From a virus: a stretch of 24,250 nt of DNA. The position numbers were made by a program, and so were the translations under genes. The notes beneath the pieces were generated by a model, which did no database searches, was not told the DNA's origin, and saw nothing but the letters and a program-made list of their open reading frames with translations. The stretch is taken from positions 1 to 24,250 of the IMG/VR virus record IMGVR_UViG_3300032050_000799; one strand, given 5' to 3'. Shown in pieces: positions 1 to 8,195 of this stretch; the stretch's first letter is position 1, and the number at the start of each line of letters is the position of its first letter.

Positions 1-1012
1 GGGAATCGTCTATCAACCTGTCTGGTGATACATCGGCGGCAATAAGGAACTTGAAAGAAACTTTTAATAGATTGTATTTTGCCCAGTCAGTAATAGCAAA
101 GTTTCCTGGCCTATCAACTTCGTTCCACGCAGCATTGACATTGCTGTACTGGAAGGAGTTGGGAATAATTTTGAGGAGAAATCTGCGAGTAACCTGTTGA
201 GGATTGCCGTCAGCACCAGTAATGACAAATCTCTGCATAAGGTATGGCTTATTCGCCAATTCCGACGGAGACGGTCCAAACTGCAGTCCTGGACCAAAGT
301 CAACAGTAATAGGTGCTGGCTGTGGTCTTGGAGTGAATCTCGCAGGAGGTGCTACTGCTGGCGCACCTGGTCGCCTAGACGTTCTTGATGAAGAGGAGGA
401 ACGACCGTTTGAGTTAGCCGCTTCTGCTGCTCGCGCGGCTTGTGCGAGTCTTTGCAGGTCGCCCATCTCAAACATCCGCGCATTCGCTGCAGAAGAAGGT
501 ACTGAAACTGTCGGAGCCCTAAATTGATAGTTAGTTGTAACCGCACTCAGGCTGTTTGTATTTCCAGTTATTGTCCTTCCCCTGTACACAAAACTGTAAC
601 TTCTAGACAAAGGTGCGCTATCAAGAATTAGCATTGTTATTCTTGGATTGGGGCCAGCGCTGACCAATTTTGTATTATTTTTTTCAGTGCTTCCACCAGC
701 AAATGATGGTATAAACCTCGTGACTGACATCGCCCATGTTCCATTGTTTTGAATTAGTTGCCTGAATATTGGAAAGCGTATGTCGTATCCCGCTAAATTG
801 GAACCATTACTATTACCGTCAGTTATCAGAAAGTCTCTGAGAATTGTTTCGCCAGTGCCTCTGAAATATTTTTTTTGTCCTTTGTAATTAACGGCAATCC
901 ATCTTCCTGCTCCACCGAGATTCTCAAAAACCGCCCTACCTGTAACACGTGTCTGCATTGTCGGAAGAGTGCCATCATAAACTGAATCAGGAATAGTTAT
1001 TTGAGTTGTCAC
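1..1012 (-). CDS. Baseplate-like tail protein after the tape measure gene (partial, C-terminus cut by window edge)
   Basis: A continuous reading frame runs from a GTG start at 1012 to the window edge, giving about 337 residues without a stop. The start overlaps the tape measure stop as GTGA, and a GAGGG ribosome binding site (plus positions 1020-1024) lies 7 bases upstream. The N-terminal part (about residues 1-170) looks beta-rich. It is followed by a low-complexity Ser/Arg/Pro/Ala linker (about 195-235), then a globular part. In that part, residues near 275-300 read 'IIPNSFQYSNVNAAWNEVDR', which resembles the NPES...AAWNE region of LysM/gp53-like baseplate wedge proteins that commonly follow tape measure genes in contractile phages. 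Role in baseplate or tail tip is inferred from this resemblance and from position. The C-terminus is not in the window, so a LysM domain cannot be confirmed. Confidence 0.7.
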   Translation of the reverse strand, partial: MTTQITIPDSVYDGTLPTMQTRVTGRAVFENLGGAGRWIAVNYKGQKKYFRGTGETILRDFLITDGNSNGSNLAGYDIRFPIFRQLIQNNGTWAMSVTRFIPSFAGGSTEKNNTKLVSAGPNPRITMLILDSAPLSRSYSFVYRGRTITGNTNSLSAVTTNYQFRAPTVSVPSSAANARMFEMGDLQRLAQAARAAEAANSNGRSSSSSRTSRRPGAPAVAPPARFTPRPQPAPITVDFGPGLQFGPSPSELANKPYLMQRFVITGADGNPQQVTRRFLLKIIPNSFQYSNVNAAWNEVDRPGNFAITDWAKYNLLKVSFKFLIAADVSPDRLIDDS

Positions 1013-4000
1013 TTGCGTTCCCTCTTGTCCCTTTGTGTTTCTTCAATCTTTCGCATCACGACATTAGCAACCACTTCTGGGTCGGATGAATTGCTGGACA
1101 CAGTAAAATTGTAGTTATTGTAGGTTGACCCGCCAGTGGCCATCATTGGTCCTGGAGTTGTCATGGCTGGAACGGCTGTGTCACCAACTGGGCCTGGAAC
1201 GACGTGGAGATGCCTACTGGCGTTAGTCCCATGGAACTCCGCAAATCCACCAGTGCTCTGAACAAGTTGCTGATATCCCCCAAGGTTCTGCCCAGTTAGG
1301 TCATAGGCCCTTCCCGTCACATGGTCAGAGTTCATGGAGCCGAGTCCCCAGTTTCTCCATGCAGAAGTAACATTTCTCTTGCCAGTCAACATGTCGTCCA
1401 TTACTGAGTGACGGTTCATTGTTACTGCTAGGCGCGAGGATGTTGTGTCCCCAATGCCAGCGCCGCGAGGGGTTGCCGTATCGTTGTTTTCATCAACAAA
1501 TTTAATAAACTTATCAGTCATCCAGTCTGGTTTTTCTGTATATTTTGCAAATACTTTGTCAAACTCTTTGACCAGCGCTTCATATTGTGTCTTGAGTTCA
1601 GTTGGAAGTTCATCTAAATTGTCACGGGTAGTATCTTCTGTGGCCACTGTTGTGAGTCCAACGCCAAAATTTTGAAAGAACTTTAGTGGGTCGCCACCAA
1701 ATTGGTTAACGGAACCAGTTGTAATTTGTGCAAACAACTCTGGATTGGTTGACAGAAGACTAGTTAGTGCAGTCGTTAGGCCGCCAACATCACCCAACTG
1801 CCTTCCTTCTGGAAGGGTATTTTGTATCTGGTCAATGATGCCTGGAACTGCTCCGCCAGCAAATTCTTTTATAACAAGCATAAGTTCATCTTGAACAGAA
1901 GCAAATTGCCCTTGCATTCCCTCAAATGGTCCGCCCTTCTGGAATGCGGTTGCATTTGGACCAAAAAAACTCGTAACTAGTTGAGCCATGGCAAGGTCGC
2001 CACTACCAAATTGGGCTATCAATGCTGGCATTGACTCTTTGAAGAAATCTAGAATTTGTTTCTCTCCACCACCACGCTGAAGTTTGCCAGACAATGCTTT
2101 CGCCATTTCATCAAGAATTTTAGGTGCTTCTTTTTGCTTGATGATTTTGTCAAACACGCCTTCAGCAGATGCGTATGCCTCTGTGAAGACGTTTTTCATT
2201 TGTTCCGCTGTCTTGACTTGCAATTTGCCCATTTCCTCAAGGGCTTCCATCGCTGTCTGGGTTCCGTCAAGGAGATTTACTCCCATGGTCTTTGCTAGCG
2301 CAAGAATTTGGTCTTCTGTTTGACCAGTGTAATTCTGCAAGAACTGCATTTTGGTATTGAAAGAGTCCATGACAATTTCGCTTGCACCCATCTGGGCATT
2401 GGTCTGCTTGATGTACTCAGATACTGCGGTATCTGGCTTTTCCATCATGTCTTTCAATTGGCTCTCAGTGATTTTGATGCCAAGCGTTAGTTGATTGTCA
2501 AAAAGGTCCTGCAATAGTTCTTTGTTTTGCGCCCTGTTTCCCATTCCAGAACGAACAACATCTCCGAATGACTGTGCTTGCGACTTTTGTTTTTGCAGTG
2601 CTTCCCTGATTGGGTTAGCACCCCTCCCTGGGCCAGCCATCAGTTCGGCAATAGCAAACTCTGCAGCACCAGTAGTAATGCTTGTTAGGGTATCAGTAAC
2701 TGCTTTCCTGGCCATTTTTGCTTGTGTTTTGCTCTTATTGGTCCAGCCCCTAATTGCTCCAGCAATGCCACCAAGAGCGGCTCCGACCATTGCCCCAACT
2801 GGTCCTCCAACCATGGCACCGAGTGCGGCTCCACCGCCAGCGCCAGCCAGCGCTCCACTCAAGCCACCCTGGGCATTCATGGCGGCACCAAGGCCGCCGA
2901 CTGCCAAACCAAGCATCGGATTGATTTGGGCAGCCATGCCGCCGAGCGCAAGGGCACCCTGCATCTCGGCTGGAGCGACGGCACTCAGCATTCCAAGTCC
3001 CATGCCGACTCCCAGTTTTGCTCCACCGCTTTGCTGGAATTTTTGAAGCCCCTGGTTTCTGTATCTTGCCCTTCTTAGGGCCTGCATGGTGCTGCTTCTT
3101 TGAAATGCAGTCGGCTGTTGCGCCCCTTTCTCTATTCTCCTGTACTCAGCCATGTCCATGGGGCCGAACTGCTGTGATGCATAGTTGCCGAATCTTGTAC
3201 CGACATTTGACATGAATCCTCTAAAACCACCACGACCAGCAGTGCCAGCGGCAGCGGCAGCGCCAGTGCTGCTCCTCAGGCCACCGCTTCTTACCCCCAT
3301 GCCTTGTCTTTGTGCTGCCTGTTGCTGCATTGTGGCGAAGTTTGAACCATATGGTCCATAACTTCCAGCAGGTGCAGAACCAGCAGCGCCAGCACCCACA
3401 CCTATAAATCCACCTCTGGTGCCAGCCAACTTTCCTCCAAGTTGACGCATTCCAAGTAGGGCAAATAGACCGCCAAATTGCCCCATGCCACTAAACATGC
3501 CAAACATGCTGGATGTCAGGTTAACTACCTGTGTAAGTCCGTCAACGAGTCTGTTAATGAACGGCAGAAGGGTTCTATAAAGTTTGCCAATTTCCCCAAA
3601 AAGTTTCAATATCGCAGAAACAAGTTTGCCCATCTTGTCGCCAAACTCAACGACTTCCCCCCTGTTCTCCTGAAGCCATTCATTGAAGTCGCCAAACTTT
3701 CCAGAGACAGTCTCCTTGATGGGCTGGAACGCCGCCTTTAGGGCGTCCTCAATGACGCGAGCACCCTCAATAAACGGTCTTAGGGCTTCTTTTGTGTCTT
3801 CCCATCCCTGTCTGAACTTTGCCCACCATTTGGAAATGCCCTCAAAAACTCCCTCAGTTCTTTCAGTGTATTGGTAGATAATTTTTGAATAGAGTCTTTC
3901 TATCTTTTCTGCAACATTGACAATTCCATCAGTGAACGAGTTGATTCCCCTCTTGGAGAGGGCTGGGATTGTTCTGATGAACATTCTATTGAAGATGTTC

Positions 4001-5004
4001 ATCAACTCGCTCATGGCCTCTTTGACTGGCGCAAGAAACTGCTGTCCAAGGTCAGCAAATCTTCCGCGAACAATGTTGAAGTACCCCTTGAGTTGGTTAA
4101 TGAGGGTTCCGCTCACGGCGTCAAACTGACCACTCACTCCACCTAGCGAAGACAACTGGCCGCTATTGATGGCATTGATGAGTTCTTCTCTTGTATTGAT
4201 TCCCTGCTTCTTGGCTTCTTCAAGAGCCTTTTTCATTGCAGGGCTTGATGCTTCGGCTGCTTTCTTGATAGAACCCCAGGATGACTTGGTGTCCTGGAGC
4301 AAGCCGATGAGTTCTCCAGCCTTCTCAACACCTTGCTCAAGTGGCTGACCAGCAGCCGCAAAGTCCATGAGTCCTCTAAGGAGTTGCTGACTATTTGCGG
4401 TCCATGTTGAGTTCTTGGATACTGCAGCAAATGCCTTGTTGAGATTCTCAACACCGATGAAAGCCATCTCACTGTCGGAACTAAGAGCCCTCATCAGAAC
4501 TCTCGTCTGGTTCAGCCCAGAGCCGAACTGCGGAAGAGTATTGGTCTTGTAGGCGTACATTGCCGCCTGTTGTTCTCTCAATGCAGCAGCAACTGTTGAC
4601 AAGGCAAAAACAAGTCCAGTAGCCGCAGCGCCAGTGGCATCAAGGGCCCATCGGTAGGCTTTCATTATCCCCTGACCAGCGGCAAACAGTCCATGGATAC
4701 CAACGAGCGAGACGCTGAGAATCGCTAGTTCGGCAATAACGGCTTTGGTGGCAAGTTTCATGCCCATTTGCATGCCCTTGCCGAACATCTTGGTCAACTT
4801 GTCAAGTTCATCAAAGTGCTTCTTCCAGACCACTTGCTGCCCATTGAGCATTCCAGTGAGGTTTTTTGTACTGCTCCGCATGCCAGAATGGGCATTGATG
4901 CGGTCGGCAGTGCGGGCAATTTCTTTGAGTTCCCGATTGACTCTTTTTGCGCCACGAACGTCAGAGTTGACTTCAATCTTGATTGTGACTTTTTCGTCAG
5001 CCAT
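1009..5004 (-). CDS. Tape measure protein with C-terminal M15-peptidase-like domain
   Basis: This 1331-residue protein is the longest complete gene here and sits between the chaperone and baseplate-like genes, as tape measure genes do. Tape measure proteins set tail length and leave the tail during DNA entry. Visible parts are: a charged N-terminal helical segment; hydrophobic stretches at about residues 86-140; long helical regions; a Gly/Ala-rich stretch at about 560-620; and a glycine-zipper-like hydrophobic segment at about 690-755. Near the C-terminus there is a peptidase M15 pattern: His1228 and Asp1235 in a DHVTGRAYDL context, then His1265-Leu-His1267. These match the HxxGxAxD and HxH zinc-binding pattern of M15 carboxypeptidases and suggest cell-wall cleavage during infection. 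The ATG at 5004 has GGAG 5 bases upstream. The tape measure call is firm; peptidase activity is inferred. Confidence 0.92.
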   Translation of the reverse strand: MADEKVTIKIEVNSDVRGAKRVNRELKEIARTADRINAHSGMRSSTKNLTGMLNGQQVVWKKHFDELDKLTKMFGKGMQMGMKLATKAVIAELAILSVSLVGIHGLFAAGQGIMKAYRWALDATGAAATGLVFALSTVAAALREQQAAMYAYKTNTLPQFGSGLNQTRVLMRALSSDSEMAFIGVENLNKAFAAVSKNSTWTANSQQLLRGLMDFAAAGQPLEQGVEKAGELIGLLQDTKSSWGSIKKAAEASSPAMKKALEEAKKQGINTREELINAINSGQLSSLGGVSGQFDAVSGTLINQLKGYFNIVRGRFADLGQQFLAPVKEAMSELMNIFNRMFIRTIPALSKRGINSFTDGIVNVAEKIERLYSKIIYQYTERTEGVFEGISKWWAKFRQGWEDTKEALRPFIEGARVIEDALKAAFQPIKETVSGKFGDFNEWLQENRGEVVEFGDKMGKLVSAILKLFGEIGKLYRTLLPFINRLVDGLTQVVNLTSSMFGMFSGMGQFGGLFALLGMRQLGGKLAGTRGGFIGVGAGAAGSAPAGSYGPYGSNFATMQQQAAQRQGMGVRSGGLRSSTGAAAAAGTAGRGGFRGFMSNVGTRFGNYASQQFGPMDMAEYRRIEKGAQQPTAFQRSSTMQALRRARYRNQGLQKFQQSGGAKLGVGMGLGMLSAVAPAEMQGALALGGMAAQINPMLGLAVGGLGAAMNAQGGLSGALAGAGGGAALGAMVGGPVGAMVGAALGGIAGAIRGWTNKSKTQAKMARKAVTDTLTSITTGAAEFAIAELMAGPGRGANPIREALQKQKSQAQSFGDVVRSGMGNRAQNKELLQDLFDNQLTLGIKITESQLKDMMEKPDTAVSEYIKQTNAQMGASEIVMDSFNTKMQFLQNYTGQTEDQILALAKTMGVNLLDGTQTAMEALEEMGKLQVKTAEQMKNVFTEAYASAEGVFDKIIKQKEAPKILDEMAKALSGKLQRGGGEKQILDFFKESMPALIAQFGSGDLAMAQLVTSFFGPNATAFQKGGPFEGMQGQFASVQDELMLVIKEFAGGAVPGIIDQIQNTLPEGRQLGDVGGLTTALTSLLSTNPELFAQITTGSVNQFGGDPLKFFQNFGVGLTTVATEDTTRDNLDELPTELKTQYEALVKEFDKVFAKYTEKPDWMTDKFIKFVDENNDTATPRGAGIGDTTSSRLAVTMNRHSVMDDMLTGKRNVTSAWRNWGLGSMNSDHVTGRAYDLTGQNLGGYQQLVQSTGGFAEFHGTNASRHLHVVPGPVGDTAVPAMTTPGPMMATGGSTYNNYNFTVSSNSSDPEVVANVVMRKIEETQRDKRERK

Positions 5005-5040
5005 GCCATCTCCGTGCGCAACGACGCGAAGACCAAGAAA

Positions 5041-5726
5041 CTACTTGTTTTTCTTGGCCTGTTCTTCGCGGTCTCTGGCAACCACTTTAGCACAAGCAAG
5101 CCTAATGACCCATTCGTCATCAGTTGAGTCAAGAATCCTGACTGGGTCAGTTCCGAAGACTTCTCCCAGCCTCGCGGCTGAGATAATTACAGCCTCATCG
5201 GCTAAGTCTTCTATGACCCCTTCGTAGGGTCCACGGTATCTACGGTCTCCCCGTAGCCAGCCGCATCAAGAATCGCGAGGGCAGCAGCCTCAATATGTGG
5301 GTCAATTCCGAAGAATGCACGAACTGCCTCTGGGATTGGACGGCTAGTATCCGTCATCTCCATGATTACTGGAGAGGCAAAGTTCAGCGGATAGCCCTCT
5401 TCGTCCATGACCTCTTCGCCGTCAAAGGCGATTCCGACGGTGGTGTGTCCGATTACCGAACAAGCAAAGCGGGTGGCATCCATGCCGTTCTTGCTGTCCT
5501 CGCCAGCAGCCTTGCGCCAACGACGCATATCATGCTGACTGATGTTAGGGGAGATGATGAGGGTCACATTCGGACGCTCTGGAACCTCAAGGTGAACAGT
5601 CTGGCGCTCAACCTTCTTGGAGATTGTCTCCTTCAGGCGGTCAAGGACAGTTGGCTGCGCAGGGGCCGACTTGGCGCCCTTCTTTGGCTCGGGGGTTTCT
5701 TCTAGGTAAAGGGAGTTTTCGCTCAT
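5041..5726 (-). CDS. Tail assembly chaperone, long form made by -1 frameshift (G-T type fusion)
   Basis: The short chaperone frame stops at 5211. The -1 frame is open across that stop and continues for 58 codons to a TAG at 5043-5041, just before the tape measure gene. Shifting back one base at the run of four G's (plus 5217-5220) after Gly-encoding GGG gives a continuous product of about 228 residues. Its extension is acidic, then basic, ending in Lys-rich residues. This is the classical arrangement of lambda G and GT and of equivalent genes in most long-tailed phages, where a minority frameshift product helps load the tape measure. The extension has no start codon with a ribosome binding site of its own. 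The frameshift is inferred from gene order and the open frame, and has not been measured. Confidence 0.75.
5211..5726 (-). CDS. Tail assembly chaperone, short form
   Basis: This 171-residue acidic protein lies between the tail tube and tape measure genes, the standard place for tail assembly chaperones, which keep the tape measure protein soluble while the tube polymerises around it. The N-terminus is polar and low in complexity (acidic, then Lys/Ala/Pro), followed by a folded region with a beta-strand pair (about 40-60) and a helical C-terminal half. The ATG at 5726 has AGG about 8 bases upstream, so the site is modest. No sequence motif is diagnostic; the call rests on position, size and the frameshift extension described separately. 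Confidence 0.8.
   Translation of the reverse strand: MSENSLYLEETPEPKKGAKSAPAQPTVLDRLKETISKKVERQTVHLEVPERPNVTLIISPNISQHDMRRWRKAAGEDSKNGMDATRFACSVIGHTTVGIAFDGEEVMDEEGYPLNFASPVIMEMTDTSRPIPEAVRAFFGIDPHIEAAALAILDAAGYGETVDTVDPTKGS
5217..5223 (-). other. Putative -1 programmed frameshift site
   Basis: On the minus strand the heptamer reads GAAGGGG just before the zero-frame TCA TAG. The zero-frame codons are AAG GGG. A -1 slip re-pairs the glycine tRNA perfectly within the G run, while the lysine tRNA would re-pair less well, so a slip driven by the GGG codon seems likelier than a classical tandem slip. A small AGCC/GGCT hairpin (5191-5203) follows about 14 bases downstream and may be only incidental. 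Confidence 0.55.
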
Positions 5727-5748
5727 GCCAGAAACCTAGCACACAGCA

Positions 5749-5761
5749 CCCACCCCGTGGG
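5749..5761 (-). other. Small GC-rich hairpin between tube and chaperone genes
   Basis: The 62-base gap between the tail tube and chaperone genes contains CCCAC and GTGGG arms separated by three bases. No T run follows in the direction of transcription, so a full terminator is not supported. It might modulate the large difference in expression usually seen between tube and chaperone. No convincing promoter was seen in this gap. Confidence 0.25.
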
Positions 5762-5788
5762 AAACTACCCTGTAAAGAGATTAACTAA

Positions 5789-6262
5789 TCAGGCGTTGGT
5801 GCTAGGACCAGTGACGTTCTGGACCGAGAAGGTCAGAGCAAACGTCGCTGGGGCACCCGATGAAGAGTCGCCGTCTGGCTCGGTCAGGCCAACCAGGAGG
5901 CAGTTGCTGTAGATGCGGTCGTTGCCGTTCACCTTGAGGTCACAGTCGTATGTAGCAACCGTGATGTTGTAGTAGGCCTTGCCAACTCTGTCGCGGAGTA
6001 GACGCAGTTTGTAGGCAATACCATTGTAGTCATCAGACGGAGTTACGTCATCGTCAAAGTGGGCGGTTAGCGTGATGTCGCCAATCTCGTATGGGGCGCA
6101 CAGCACCGTCGGGAACTGAGCACCACCCTCGTAGATTTTCTCCACAGACGCGGTGATTTCTCCACCTGACACCTGGGCAAAGCGGAACTCATTCCACTTT
6201 GGGGCCCCAGTGGTCACTGGGTCAATTGTCGCAAGGACCTGTCTCTGGGATACTTTTGCCAT
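5789..6262 (-). CDS. Tail tube protein
   Basis: This 157-residue protein is encoded directly after the tail sheath gene, with a 13-base gap, the conserved sheath-tube order in contractile phages. It would form the inner tube through which DNA passes. The sequence is beta-rich, with an N-terminal segment typical of T4 gp19-like tubes and phrases such as 'KWNEFRFAQVSGGEITASV' and 'ITLTAHFDDD' suggesting tube-barrel strands. The ATG at 6262 has AGGAG about 9 bases upstream. The C-terminus is Thr/Ser/Asn-rich. The exact subfamily is not assigned; the call is secure from context together with fold-like composition. Confidence 0.85.
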   Translation of the reverse strand: MAKVSQRQVLATIDPVTTGAPKWNEFRFAQVSGGEITASVEKIYEGGAQFPTVLCAPYEIGDITLTAHFDDDVTPSDDYNGIAYKLRLLRDRVGKAYYNITVATYDCDLKVNGNDRIYSNCLLVGLTEPDGDSSSGAPATFALTFSVQNVTGPSTNA

Positions 6263-6275
6263 TGTTTATCTACTC

Positions 6276-7739
6276 CTAGACAATAGATGTAGTCAGGTTG
6301 GACTTGACGATTGTGACGTTAATCTTGTCGCCAATGCTGGACACCCTGATTCCAACCTCGGCCTTGATGGTGCCATCGGCTAGTTGGGTGAGTGGGTTGA
6401 TGGATGGGTTGCACTTGACCGTGTAGCCAGGGTCAACCTGAACACCAAAGGCATCAAACGATGGGTACAGGGCGCCGAGGTTCTTGAGACCCTCAAGGAG
6501 ACTCACAAGGCGCGACTCCACCGAAGCCAGGACGATGTTTCTGCCGTCAATGACAGAGAACACCAGGTCCTCAAGCGAGGTGAAGGCTTGCGTCACCACT
6601 GAGTTCAGAACATCCTGAGCAGTGTAGAAGCGGAAGTTGGCGACATCAGACGAGCATGAGCGTGCACCGTAGATACGGATGGTGTTGCTCAGAACGCGGA
6701 TAGCGTTGACCTTGCCGTTGTCAAGAAGGTCGCCGTTGGTGCGGTCAATATCTGTCTCAACTCCATTGACGAAGCGCGAGCGTGACATCAGGCCAGCAGC
6801 AGGAGCGTGAGGTCCAGTCTGGTTGTGAGCCTGCGCACGCTTGGCAGCCACATAGCCAGTCGGAGGAATCAGGCGATTCACGCCATTCACGCTAGTCGGC
6901 ACATACACCCACGGGAAGTAGTAGGCCGCGTGCTCGGCATGCTCAAGGTCGGTGATTTCCTCAGCATCAGCAATTACCGTTGACACAGAAGTGCCAGAGG
7001 CTGAGTGGAGAAGGGCGATTCTGCTGTGAGTGTTGGCGTGCTCAACCAGACCCTCTTTTACCGTGTCGGAGGTATTCTCCACAACCGCCACGGCGCCATC
7101 GCCGTATGAGTCATTGAACAGTTCAAGAGCATTGACATAGTCAGCAGCAACAACTGCAGCCCTATCATCGTCACCAGCAGAAAGCGCCGTAGCAGCGAGA
7201 ACCGCTGGGAGTGGGTTGTTGTTGGTTGAGTTATCGTTGCTCGCAACCACATACGGAGAAGCCTCAACGCTGGTGTTGATGGCGTTGATAATGCCAGTCA
7301 CGGTTGACTGGGCGCCAGTTGCGAAAATCTCCACATCGTCAAGAAGAATCTTGACGTTTCTGTCACCAGAGGCATCAACAACCTGAACCTTGATTCTGGT
7401 TGACCAGTTGCCCTCGCCAACAGCAGTGATAGTGATGGTGTTATCGTCGTCGCCGTCATCAAGAGTCAACGAACCAGAGTCAGCAGCCGAACCAACCACT
7501 CTTGCGACATAGGCGCGAGTACCGCCCTCCTCAAAGAAGGTCTGGACTGTCGGGTGGAGGTATGAGTAGGACTGATAACCGCCGAAGTAGGTCTCAAACT
7601 GCTCAAGGCTCTCAACCTTGACTGGAGCAGTGGTGGTGCCGCGCTCAGCGAGACCAACAACAAAGAACTGTGAAGACGCACGAACAGTCGCGGTTGAGGG
7701 ACCAGTTCTTACTGCTGTTTCAATTACAATGCCTGGCAT
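6276..7739 (-). CDS. Tail sheath protein
   Basis: This 487-residue protein begins 'MPGIVIETAVRTGPSTATVR', followed by 'FFVVGLAERGT' and a 'FFEEGGTRAYVARVVG' segment. These are hallmarks of contractile tail sheath proteins (P2 FI / T4 gp18 superfamily N-terminal domain). An insertion domain at about 90-200 is rich in Asp, Thr and Val. The C-terminal half has the conserved 'DFRFYTAQDVLNSV'-like region (here NFRFYTAQDVLNSV) and an 'RVSSIGDKINV' ending. The sheath contracts to drive the tube through the cell envelope, so this gene defines the phage as a myovirus. The ATG at 7739 overlaps the upstream stop as TAATG, with AGGAAGG upstream. Start and identity are well supported. Confidence 0.95.
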   Translation of the reverse strand: MPGIVIETAVRTGPSTATVRASSQFFVVGLAERGTTTAPVKVESLEQFETYFGGYQSYSYLHPTVQTFFEEGGTRAYVARVVGSAADSGSLTLDDGDDDNTITITAVGEGNWSTRIKVQVVDASGDRNVKILLDDVEIFATGAQSTVTGIINAINTSVEASPYVVASNDNSTNNNPLPAVLAATALSAGDDDRAAVVAADYVNALELFNDSYGDGAVAVVENTSDTVKEGLVEHANTHSRIALLHSASGTSVSTVIADAEEITDLEHAEHAAYYFPWVYVPTSVNGVNRLIPPTGYVAAKRAQAHNQTGPHAPAAGLMSRSRFVNGVETDIDRTNGDLLDNGKVNAIRVLSNTIRIYGARSCSSDVANFRFYTAQDVLNSVVTQAFTSLEDLVFSVIDGRNIVLASVESRLVSLLEGLKNLGALYPSFDAFGVQVDPGYTVKCNPSINPLTQLADGTIKAEVGIRVSSIGDKINVTIVKSNLTTSIV

Positions 7740-8134
7740 TAGTTACCTTCCTGCTGGTCAGAGGGGGAAGACTCGGTGTCTACAAGCCCCAATTGTACAG
7801 ATGACTCTGGCTCCTCCGATGCAACTGTTTCAGAAACAGTTTCCTCATCTGGCGCTGGAACATCATTCTTCTTTTTCTTGCTAGAGATATACGACTTAGG
7901 CTCTTCATAGGCATCAACGACCTGAACAGACTTGAGCGTCTTGTTGGCAAGCCCCTCGGCAACGCCCCTGGCGGAGCCAGCGAAAACAGCAATTTCCCCT
8001 GGGAAGAGAGCAAGTCTTGGCTCACCAACCTCAATAGTTCTTCCAGCGACGTTTTTAACTACGACAGAACCAGCAGGGAACCCCGATAGGGAATCACCCT
8101 TCTTGACCTTGACGTTGACGACTTTATTCTGCAT
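7739..8134 (-). CDS. Hypothetical protein with acidic tail, upstream of tail sheath
   Basis: This 131-residue protein has no recognised family. Residues 1-75 look like a small beta-rich fold (VNVKVKKGDSL, VVVKNVAGRTIEVG, LFPGEIAVFAG). They are followed by a Lys-rich patch (about 85-90) and a disordered acidic, Ser/Glu-rich C-terminus. The ATG at 8134 has GGAG 6 bases upstream. Its stop shares a base with the sheath start, so the two are probably translationally coupled. Position between a tail-completion gene and the sheath suggests a virion or tail-assembly role, but no function can be assigned. Confidence 0.75.
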   Translation of the reverse strand: MQNKVVNVKVKKGDSLSGFPAGSVVVKNVAGRTIEVGEPRLALFPGEIAVFAGSARGVAEGLANKTLKSVQVVDAYEEPKSYISSKKKKNDVPAPDEETVSETVASEEPESSVQLGLVDTESSPSDQQEGN

Positions 8135-8195
8135 TGACTACTCCATGCTCCGAATGTCTAGATTGTACAACACGCAAAGGTTTCGTGTGCCCAAT

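Noticed and set aside
2495-3046. Plus-strand open frame of 183 residues rich in Ala and Pro
   Set aside because: It is the complement of the Gly/Ala-rich part of the tape measure; composition is forced by the opposite strand.
5041-5210. Independent small gene between chaperone and tape measure
   Set aside because: No start codon with a ribosome binding site was found; the frame is better explained as a -1 extension of the chaperone.
4745-5227. Plus-strand open frames over the start of the tape measure and the chaperone extension
   Set aside because: They are antisense to the tape measure and to the frameshift extension, and show no recognisable family or ribosome binding site.
8135-8195. 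Promoter with TACAAT-like -10 in the gap before the hypothetical gene at 8134
   Set aside because: The only TTG-type -35 is 21 bases away, and the genes on either side are in one tail operon; support is too weak.
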